Part shown: in pieces, positions 1 to 5,011 of the stretch
How the letters are laid out: each line of letters opens with the position of its first letter
How positions within the stretch are numbered: position 1 is the first letter of the stretch
Assembly: GCA_018711755.1 (NCBI GenBank)
Contig: DVHY01000040.1
Span: forward strand, 1-7,945
Length of the DNA: 7,945 bases
DNA from: Candidatus Limivicinus faecipullorum
GTDB lineage: Bacteria; Bacillota; Clostridia; Oscillospirales; Oscillospiraceae
Reading direction: 5' to 3'
Translations under genes and position numbers: made by a program
Notes under the pieces: generated by a model
What the model was told of the DNA's origin: nothing
Database searches by the model: none
Seen by the model: the letters and a program-made list of their open reading frames with translations, nothing else

Positions 1-3
1 TGC

Positions 4-54
4 ATGATGATGTGCGCGCAAAAACATGACTCGCCTTGTTTCATATCCATCTGA
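4..54 (+). CDS. candidate methionine leader peptide (16 codons)
   Basis: An open frame reads MMMCAQKHDSPCFISI and stops with TGA at 52-54. It begins with three consecutive ATG codons and ends 23 bases before the terminator hairpin in the metN leader. A run of Met codons ahead of a methionine importer is what a classical attenuation leader peptide would show. The frame remains open to the window edge (TGC at 1-3), so it could be the tail of a longer protein, and any ribosome binding site lies outside the window. The call is inference from position and codon content; no homology is recognised. Confidence 0.3.
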   Translation: MMMCAQKHDSPCFISI

Positions 55-77
55 AAAGTGCTCAAAAATGTACTTAC

Positions 78-120
78 ACAGGCTTGGGAAACAATGTGAG
101 TTTTCCGAGCCTGTTTTTTT
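78..120 (+). terminator. intrinsic terminator in the metN leader (likely attenuator)
   Basis: The left arm 78-92 pairs with 100-114 over 15 uninterrupted base pairs (two G-U wobbles), with a 7-base loop (93-99), and is followed by a run of seven T (114-120). The metN Shine-Dalgarno starts at 124, so no promoter fits between the T run and the gene. Transcripts reaching metN must therefore read through the hairpin, or start within it. This favours a regulated attenuator over a plain end of an upstream gene. An upstream segment, 33-39, can pair with 78-83 with one bulged base, a weak candidate antiterminator. Confidence 0.85.
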
Positions 121-138
121 GTTGAAAGGACAGAGAAA

Positions 139-1127
139 ATGATAGAGCTGAAAAAACTCTCCAAAGTCTTTGACAGTACCTCCGGCTCCGTGGAGGCTTT
201 GCGGGATGTGGACCTGACGATAAACGACGGGGAGATATTCGGTATCATCGGCCTCTCCGGGGCGGGCAAGAGCACTCTGGTGCGCTGCATCAATCTCCTG
301 GAGCGGCCCAGCTCCGGCCAGGTCCTCATCGACGGCCAGGATATGACGGCCCTCAGCCGCCCGGAGCTTTTGAAGATGCGCCGCAGCATCTCCATGATAT
401 TCCAGGGTTTCAACCTGCTGGAGCAGCGCAGCGTACTGAAAAACGTGTGCTTCCCCCTGGAGATATCCGGAGTGAAAAGGCAGGCGGCGGAGAAAAAGAC
501 TCTGGAGCTTTTGAAGCTGGTAGGCCTTGAGGAGAAGGCGGACAAATATCCCGCCCAGCTCTCCGGCGGCCAGAAGCAGAGAGTGGCCATAGCCCGGGCC
601 CTGGCCACCGACCCAAGTATCTGCTGTGCGACGAGGCCACCAGCGCCCTGGACCCCAACACCACCCGCTCTATCCTGGAGCTGCTGCGCACCATCAACAA
701 GACCCTGGGCGTGACCATCATAGTCATCACCCATGAGATGAAGGTCATCGACCAGATATGCGACAGGGTGGCCGTTATAGACCACAGTTCCATTGCCGAG
801 GAGGGCAAGGTCAGCGAGGTGTTCACCAATCCCCGTTCGGCCATCGCCAGGGAACTCATCCTCCCCACAGACCGGGCGGCTCTGGACACTGCAGGCGGCC
901 GGCGCATAAGGCTCATTTTCAACGGCCTTTACTCTCAGGAGCCCATAATTTCCCAGATGGTGCTGGAGTGTCAGGCCCCGGTGAACATACTCTTTGCCGA
1001 TACCAAGGAGTATGAGGGCTCCATTTACGGACACATGATAGTGGAGCTGCCCAGCGACCAGCGCCAGGCAGACAAGATAATAGCCTGGCTGGGCAACAGC
1101 AAGGTGGTCTGGAAGGAGGAGAACTGA
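139..1127 (+). pseudogene. metN: methionine ABC transporter ATP-binding protein MetN, frameshifted
   Basis: MetN is the cytoplasmic ATPase that powers D/L-methionine import with MetI and MetQ. The first frame (139-714) shows Walker A GLSGAGKST (residues 38-46), the Q-loop FQGFNLL (Q89) and the signature LSGGQ (141-145). Walker B (LLCDEATSALD) and the H-loop (VITHEM) appear only in the third frame, which continues to 1127 and ends in the NIL/ACT-like methionine-sensing domain typical of MetN. The break lies at 612-615, where GACCCAAG stands for an expected GACCCCAAG: one C is missing. With that C restored the protein is about 329 residues, close to the usual 340 or so. As written, translation ends at TGA 712-714 after about 32 aberrant residues, before Walker B. 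The start ATG has GAAAGGA at 124-130, eight bases upstream. All else is well conserved, so a recent mutation or a sequencing/assembly indel are both possible. Confidence 0.9.
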
Positions 1128-1128
1128 G

Positions 1129-1806
1129 ATGTTTTCGGATATGTTTTACAAGGTCTGGGAAAACGGCCTTATCCAGATGGGCGTGGTGGAGACCATATAC
1201 ATGACCCTCATCGCCACCTTTTTCTCCTATCTCTTCGGCCTGCCTATGGGCGTCATCCTCAATGTCACCGATCAGGGCGGCATCCGCCCCACCCCCTGGG
1301 TGAACCGGCTGCTGGGCCTGTTCGTGAACTTCTTCCGCAGCATCCCCTTTATCGTCCTGATGGTGGCAATGCTGCCGGTGGCCCGCTTCATTCTGGGCAC
1401 CAGCCTTGGCAACGGCGCAGTCATCGTCATGCTCATCATCGGCGCCTCCCCCTATGTGGCCCGGATGGTGGAGTCCTCCCTGAAAGAGGTGGACGCCGGG
1501 GTCATCGAGGCCGCCCAGTCCATGGGCTGCACCAATTTCCAGATAGTCAGCAAGGTGCTGCTGCCGGAGTCCAAACCCTCCCTTATAAACGGAGCGGTCA
1601 TCTCCATGGTCACCATCCTCGGCTACTCCGCCATGGCCGCCACTATCGGCGGCACCGGTCTGGGCCAGGTGGCTATAATCTACGGCCACCAGCGCAGCAA
1701 AGCGGATATAACCTGGGTGTGCGTGCTGCTCATAGTGGCCATCGTCCAGGTGATACAGATCGTGGGCACTCACATAGCCCGGCGCACCGACAAACGTATA
1801 AAGTGA
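1129..1806 (+). CDS. metI: methionine ABC transporter permease MetI
   Basis: This 225-residue integral membrane protein forms the methionine channel as a dimer and couples to MetN. It has about five hydrophobic segments (near residues 20-44, 63-85, 95-112, 155-185 and 193-215). The EAA coupling loop that docks on the ATPase is clear at 127-145 (EAAQSMGCTNFQIVSKVLL, followed by P). Length matches the family (217 in E. coli). The ATG follows the metN stop by one base and has AAGGAGG at 1113-1119, nine bases upstream and inside metN, so the two genes are translationally coupled. The intact reading frame and strong ribosome binding site next to the broken metN suggest the operon is, or very recently was, functional. 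BPD_transp_1 family membership is recognised from sequence; the methionine specificity comes from the metN NIL domain and metQ. Confidence 0.95.
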   Translation: MFSDMFYKVWENGLIQMGVVETIYMTLIATFFSYLFGLPMGVILNVTDQGGIRPTPWVNRLLGLFVNFFRSIPFIVLMVAMLPVARFILGTSLGNGAVIVMLIIGASPYVARMVESSLKEVDAGVIEAAQSMGCTNFQIVSKVLLPESKPSLINGAVISMVTILGYSAMAATIGGTGLGQVAIIYGHQRSKADITWVCVLLIVAIVQVIQIVGTHIARRTDKRIK

Positions 1807-1921
1807 GGTAGGGACATGATATTTACCAGCCTTTGTAAGATGCGAATGTGGAGGGCCTCCCTTACATAAGATTTCATCCGTAACTTACAAAAATGTTTTG
1901 AAATTAAAGGAGAAGTAAAAA
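1807..1921 (+). promoter_or_regulatory. metI-metQ gap with alternative RNA pairings
   Basis: This 115-base gap holds a perfect 8-bp inverted repeat: 1832-1839 (TTTGTAAG) with 1884-1891 (CTTACAAA). A competing 6-bp partner for the same left arm lies at 1861-1866 (CTTACA). A short dyad, GGAGG-G-CCTCC, lies at 1850-1860. The metQ ribosome binding site AAAGGAG is at 1906-1912. The two pairings exclude each other, so the gap could act as a small switch or as a stem setting metQ mRNA stability and level relative to metNI. No known riboswitch consensus and no convincing -35/-10 pair were seen. The regulatory role is inference. Confidence 0.3.
1816..1869 (+). CDS. candidate small ORF between metI and metQ (17 residues)
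   Basis: The frame encodes MIFTSLCKMRMWRASLT and ends at TAA 1867-1869. GAGG at 1805-1808, overlapping the metI stop, sits seven bases before its ATG, so ribosomes leaving metI could restart here. Three of its 17 codons are Met. The frame spans the left arm (1832-1839) and nearly all of the alternative right arm (1861-1866) of the pairings described for this gap, so its translation would affect them. It may equally be a chance frame: no homologue is recognised and it is very short. Confidence 0.2.
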   Translation: MIFTSLCKMRMWRASLT

Positions 1922-2737
1922 ATGAAAAAGATCATTGCTATCGTTCTTGCAGTCGCCGCCGTTTTCTGCTTTGCCGCCTGCGGCAAGAGCGCCGAGGACA
2001 AGGTCATCAAGGTGGGCGCCAGCTCCACCCCCCACGCCGAGATCCTTGAGCAGGTGAAGGACACTCTGGCCGAGGAAGGCTATGAGCTGGAGATCGTCAT
2101 CTACGACGACTACGTCCTGCCCAACCAGGCCCTGGACGAGGGCAGCCTGGATGCCAACTACTTCCAGCACACCCCCTATCTCAACAGCTTCAACGTCTCC
2201 AACGGCACTGACCTGGTCTCCGCCGCTCTCATCCACTATGAGCCCTTCGGCCTCTACGGCAACGGCGTAGACTCCGTGGCCGACATCGCCCCCGGCGCCA
2301 CCATCCTCATCCCCGCCGATGACAGCAACGAGACCCGCGCCCTGCTGCTTCTGGCCCAGGAGGGACTCATCACCCTGCCTGAGGACGCCAGCGCCGAGGC
2401 CGGCATCACCACTCTGGACATAGTCGACAACGGCGGCTTTGATATCCAGGCCGTCCAGGCCGACACCGTTCCCGCCCAGCTTGCCAACAGCAACGTGGGC
2501 ACCGTGGCCGTCATCAACGGCAACTATGCCCTCCAGGCCGGTCTCCACGCCTCCGAGGCCCTGGCAATAGAGTACGCCTCCGGCGACGCCGCCCAGACCT
2601 ACGCCAACATCGTGGCCTGCCGCAGCGGCGAGGAGAACAGCGAGAAGATCCAGGCCCTGGTGAACGCCCTGCGCACCGACGCCGTGAAAAACTACATCGC
2701 CGAGACCTACAACGGTGCTGTTGTGGCCATCTTCTAA
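1922..2737 (+). CDS. metQ: methionine-binding lipoprotein MetQ (NlpA family)
   Basis: MetQ is the membrane-anchored substrate-binding protein that captures methionine outside the cell and delivers it to MetI. It begins with a lipoprotein signal peptide: a KK n-region, a hydrophobic core at residues 4-19 and lipobox FAAC with the lipidated Cys at 20. The mature part shows NlpA-family motifs: VIKVGASSTPHAEILEQV near 28-45, DYVLPNQALDEGSLDANYFQ near 61-80, then HTPYL. Length is 271 residues, the same as E. coli MetQ. The ATG is preceded by AAAGGAG nine bases upstream. It ends just before a strong terminator and is the last gene of the operon. The 115-base gap after metI may let MetQ be made at a different level from the transporter, as is common for binding proteins. 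Related NlpA proteins can bind other ligands, but the metNI neighbours support methionine. Confidence 0.95.
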   Translation: MKKIIAIVLAVAAVFCFAACGKSAEDKVIKVGASSTPHAEILEQVKDTLAEEGYELEIVIYDDYVLPNQALDEGSLDANYFQHTPYLNSFNVSNGTDLVSAALIHYEPFGLYGNGVDSVADIAPGATILIPADDSNETRALLLLAQEGLITLPEDASAEAGITTLDIVDNGGFDIQAVQADTVPAQLANSNVGTVAVINGNYALQAGLHASEALAIEYASGDAAQTYANIVACRSGEENSEKIQALVNALRTDAVKNYIAETYNGAVVAIF

Positions 2738-2760
2738 TATAGTCTGACTCAGCATCATAG

Positions 2761-2796
2761 AGAAAAGCCCGGTCCGCCGACCGGGCTTTTTCTTTG
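2761..2796 (+). terminator. terminator of the metNIQ operon, probably bidirectional
   Basis: A perfect 8-bp GC-rich stem (2767-2774 with 2779-2786) with a CGCC loop is extended by A-T pairs and followed by TTTTTCTTTG. It lies 24 bases after the metQ stop. Because the lysR-type gene converges from the right and ends at 2853, and the minus-strand reading also places T-rich sequence after the stem, it probably stops transcription in both directions. Confidence 0.88.
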
Positions 2797-2852
2797 TTTT
2801 CTTTCTTGTTCCATTGGGCTTTTACATAGGGCTTTCCCCTTTGCCCCGGGGC

Positions 2853-3746
2853 TCAGTCCTTCTCTCCCCTCTCCCCGCGTCTTTCCGGCATGAGCCAGTC
2901 CGCCCACTCCCCGGCAAACATGTTGCCCTTGAGACACACAAGGCTGAAAGCCCCGCTCATGCTCTCCCCCTCCAGCTCAAAGCGGTCAAGTCTGCCCTGC
3001 TCCAGCTCCTTCTCCACCACCGGGGCATAGAGGAAGGAGACCCCCAGGGAATCCGTCACCAGGGTCTTTATCACCGAGAAATCGCTGACGGTCATCTGCC
3101 GGGGAAAGCTATCCAGCCCATAGCCTCGCCGCCGGAGCATCTGCTGAAAGATATCCCGGGTGCCGGAGCCGGGCTCCCGGATTATTATCCTCTGCTCCAG
3201 CAGCTGTTCCACGGTCACTTTCTTTCCCCCAAAGGGATGGCCTGCGGCGCAGACCCCAAAGAAAGCCTCCCGGCGGCTGCTCAGCAGCTCATACCTCTCC
3301 CGGTCAAAATAGCCCTCTATCAGGGCCAGGTCCAGCTGAAAGCTGTCCAGGGCCTTGAGCAGATACCGGGTGTTGTCCACGATGAGGGAGAAGCTCAGCT
3401 CCGGCTGCTCCCGAATCAGCCGCTTTACCCTTGGGGCGATCACGAACTCCCCTATGGTCTTTGTGGCCCCCACCCGCAGGCTTGGGGCCTTGGGCTCCTG
3501 CATCAGCTCTTCCGCCCTTTGGCTGTTGTAGGCCAGAGAGCGGGCCAGGCCCAGCAGCTTATGCCCCTCCGCCGTCAGGCTGAGAGTCTTGCCCTTGTAG
3601 GAGAACAGGCGGCAGCCGTAGTGCTCTTCCAGATAGTGGATGTGGTGGGTGACAGCAGGCTGGGTCAGGCACAGCCGCTCCGCCGCCCGGGTATAGTTCA
3701 TGGTCTCGCACAGCACCAGAAAGGTGTTTATCCTCGTGTCCAGCAT
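2853..3746 (-). CDS. LysR-type transcriptional regulator (YeiE/CysL-like)
   Basis: This 297-residue LysR-family regulator has an N-terminal winged helix-turn-helix (residues 1-60; recognition region about 18-40, including AAERLCLTQPAVTHHI). A linker helix follows (about 62-85), then a periplasmic-binding-protein-like effector domain from about 88. The effector domain carries REPGSGTR at 190-197, a motif seen in CysL, CbbR and YeiE-type members. It is divergent from a yeiH homologue 109 bases away, the arrangement of yeiE-yeiH in enterobacteria, so it probably controls that gene and itself from the shared intergenic region. YeiE has been connected to sulfite response; extending that ligand to this protein is inference. 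The chosen ATG has only a weak Shine-Dalgarno (GGTGAT). The C-terminus is highly charged (PERRGERGEKD), with no sign of truncation. Confidence 0.9.
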   Translation of the reverse strand: MLDTRINTFLVLCETMNYTRAAERLCLTQPAVTHHIHYLEEHYGCRLFSYKGKTLSLTAEGHKLLGLARSLAYNSQRAEELMQEPKAPSLRVGATKTIGEFVIAPRVKRLIREQPELSFSLIVDNTRYLLKALDSFQLDLALIEGYFDRERYELLSSRREAFFGVCAAGHPFGGKKVTVEQLLEQRIIIREPGSGTRDIFQQMLRRRGYGLDSFPRQMTVSDFSVIKTLVTDSLGVSFLYAPVVEKELEQGRLDRFELEGESMSGAFSLVCLKGNMFAGEWADWLMPERRGERGEKD

Positions 3747-3754
3747 AGCATCAC

Positions 3755-3804
3755 CGATAAAAATAAATTATTGTTGTATTATAAACTGTAATTTTATTTT
3801 ATCG
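3755..3804. promoter_or_regulatory. inverted repeat, probable LysR-type operator
   Basis: The 16-base arms 3755-3770 (CGATAAAAATAAATTA) and 3789-3804 (TAATTTTATTTTATCG) are complementary at 14 of 16 positions across an 18-base spacer. The repeat lies between divergent promoters. Its right arm overlaps the -35 zone of the yeiH promoter, and its centre contains the probable -10 of the regulator gene. This fits a LysR-type regulator that activates its neighbour and represses itself. The arms are AT-rich, so part of the match could be compositional, although both share the less trivial CGAT ends. Confidence 0.5.
3778..3783 (-). promoter_or_regulatory. probable -10 of the lysR-type gene
   Basis: Read on the minus strand this is a perfect TATAAT, 31 bases before the regulator's start codon. 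No good -35 is visible at 16-18 bases spacing. It lies in the spacer of the inverted repeat, a position that suits autorepression. Confidence 0.35.
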
Positions 3805-3821
3805 TTACGCTGTAATATAAT
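3793..3821 (+). promoter_or_regulatory. probable yeiH promoter
   Basis: A perfect TATAAT at 3816-3821 lies 34 bases before the yeiH start. At 17 bases spacing the -35 position reads TTTATT (3793-3798), a poor match, as expected of a promoter that needs an activator. The right arm of the inverted repeat covers that position. Confidence 0.5.
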
Positions 3822-3855
3822 CAAGGGGAAATTTGGGAAAAGAGGAATAAAGGAT

Positions 3856-4887
3856 ATGGAATTTATCAGGAAAAAAGGTCCCGGGCTGCTGCTGTGCCTG
3901 GTCATCGCCCTCCCCTGCTGGCTGCTGGGCAAGGCTCTGCCCGTGGTAGGCGGCCCGGTATTCGCCATTCTGGCGGGCATGCTCATCACCCTGGTCTGGA
4001 AGGACAAGGGCAAGGTCCAGGGGGGCATAGCCTATACCTCCAAGAAGATACTGCAATACGCCGTTATACTCCTGGGCTTCGGCTTGAACCTGTCGGAGAT
4101 AGCCAAGGTGGGCACTCAGTCTCTGCCTATAATCTGCTCCACCATCGCCACCTCCCTGATAGTGTCCTTTATCCTGTGCAGGCTCATGAAGATGCCCGCC
4201 AACATCTCCACTCTGGTGGGGGTTGGCTCTTCCATCTGCGGCGGCTCCGCCATTGCCGCCACCGCCCCGGTCATTGGGGCCAACGACGAGGAGATAGCCC
4301 AGTCCATCTCCGTCATTTTCCTTTTCAATGTGCTGGCCGCCCTCATCTTCCCCACTTTCGGCGGAGCCATCGGCCTGAGCAACGAGGGCTTCGGCCTCTT
4401 TGCCGGCACCGCCGTCAACGACACCTCCTCCGTCACCGCCGCCGCCTCCACCTGGGACAGTCTCCACGGCACCAACGGCGCCGTGCTGGAATATGCCACC
4501 ATCGTCAAGCTCACCCGCACCCTGGCCATCATCCCCATCACCCTGGTCCTGGCCTTCCGGCGCACCTGGCAGGCCAGGAAGGGCAGCAGCGCCAGCTGCG
4601 GCAGCTTCTCCCTGAAGAAGATATTTCCCTTCTTCATCCTGTTTTTCGTGTTGGCCTCGGTCATCACCACTCTGTCCACCATGGCCGGTGTGGACGCCGC
4701 CCTCTTCAAGCCCTTCAAGGAGCTGTCCAAGTTCTTCATCATCATGGCCATGGCGGCCATCGGTCTCAATACCGACATAGTAAAATTGGTCAGGAGCGGC
4801 GGAAAACCCATATTCATGGGCTTTTGCTGCTGGGTGTGCATAGCCGCAGTCAGCCTGGCAATGCAGCACTTTTTGGGCTTGCTCTGA
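3856..4887 (+). CDS. yeiH: YeiH family (UPF0324) membrane protein, putative sulfate exporter
   Basis: This 343-residue polytopic membrane protein is close to the 349 of E. coli YeiH. It has about nine to ten hydrophobic segments. Family hallmarks are visible: SSICGGSAIAA (125-135), GANDEEIAQS (141-150) and GTAVNDTSSV (184-193), and a C-terminal region containing IGLNTDIVKL. Databases name this family putative sulfate exporters; the transported substrate is not firmly established. The divergent LysR-type gene is the likely regulator. The start at 3856 was chosen because AGAGGA (3841-3846) sits nine bases upstream. An in-frame ATG at 3700 would put translation through the regulator's coding start and the promoter region, adding a non-family N-terminus. 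Confidence 0.92.
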   Translation: MEFIRKKGPGLLLCLVIALPCWLLGKALPVVGGPVFAILAGMLITLVWKDKGKVQGGIAYTSKKILQYAVILLGFGLNLSEIAKVGTQSLPIICSTIATSLIVSFILCRLMKMPANISTLVGVGSSICGGSAIAATAPVIGANDEEIAQSISVIFLFNVLAALIFPTFGGAIGLSNEGFGLFAGTAVNDTSSVTAAASTWDSLHGTNGAVLEYATIVKLTRTLAIIPITLVLAFRRTWQARKGSSASCGSFSLKKIFPFFILFFVLASVITTLSTMAGVDAALFKPFKELSKFFIIMAMAAIGLNTDIVKLVRSGGKPIFMGFCCWVCIAAVSLAMQHFLGLL

Positions 4888-4917
4888 CAGGCAGCCCTTT
4901 CACAATTCCTCCTCAAC

Positions 4918-4956
4918 AAATTTCAAGCCGGTGGTTTGACCACCGGCTTGAAATTT
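4918..4956. terminator. perfect 17-bp hairpin between convergent genes
   Basis: Arms 4918-4934 and 4940-4956 are exactly complementary over 17 bp with a TTTGA loop. The outer part of the stem is AAATTT, giving U-rich ends in either direction, and a T6 run follows at 4966-4971. It lies 30 bases after the yeiH stop and 55 bases after (minus strand) the stop of the MacB-like gene, so it most likely serves both. The very regular structure could also mark a dispersed intergenic palindrome. Confidence 0.75.
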
Positions 4957-5011
4957 ATTGTCCAGTTTTTTGTTTGATGAGGGTCTCTCAGGCCCGCCGT
5001 TTTCTTGTGAT

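Noticed and set aside
1..120. SAM-I riboswitch or Met T-box in the visible metN leader
   Set aside because: No GGCAACC or other S-box core, and no T-box TGGNACCGCG antiterminator, is found before the hairpin. GAAAAGTGCTC near 53-63 only loosely recalls an S-box segment. An aptamer lying mostly outside the window cannot be excluded.
606..620. Programmed -1 frameshift in metN
   Set aside because: A -1 slip would restore the exact family sequence, but the site lacks an X-XXY-YYZ heptamer. No clear stimulatory structure was noticed, and MetN is not known to use recoding. A missing C is simpler.
711..1127. Separate gene starting at GTG 711
   Set aside because: It is the continuation of metN after the frameshift; its product would lack Walker A, the signature motif and Walker B.
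919..1773. Long minus-strand frame opposite metI
   Set aside because: The translation is His/Gly/Asp-rich with no family resemblance, and the frame lies antisense to a clearly conserved gene. Similar shadow frames occur opposite metQ (1904-2758) and yeiH (3805-4869).
3700..3855. N-terminal extension of the yeiH product from ATG 3700
   Set aside because: It would overlap the start of the divergent regulator and run through the promoter and inverted repeat. The ATG at 3856 has a good ribosome binding site and gives the usual family length.
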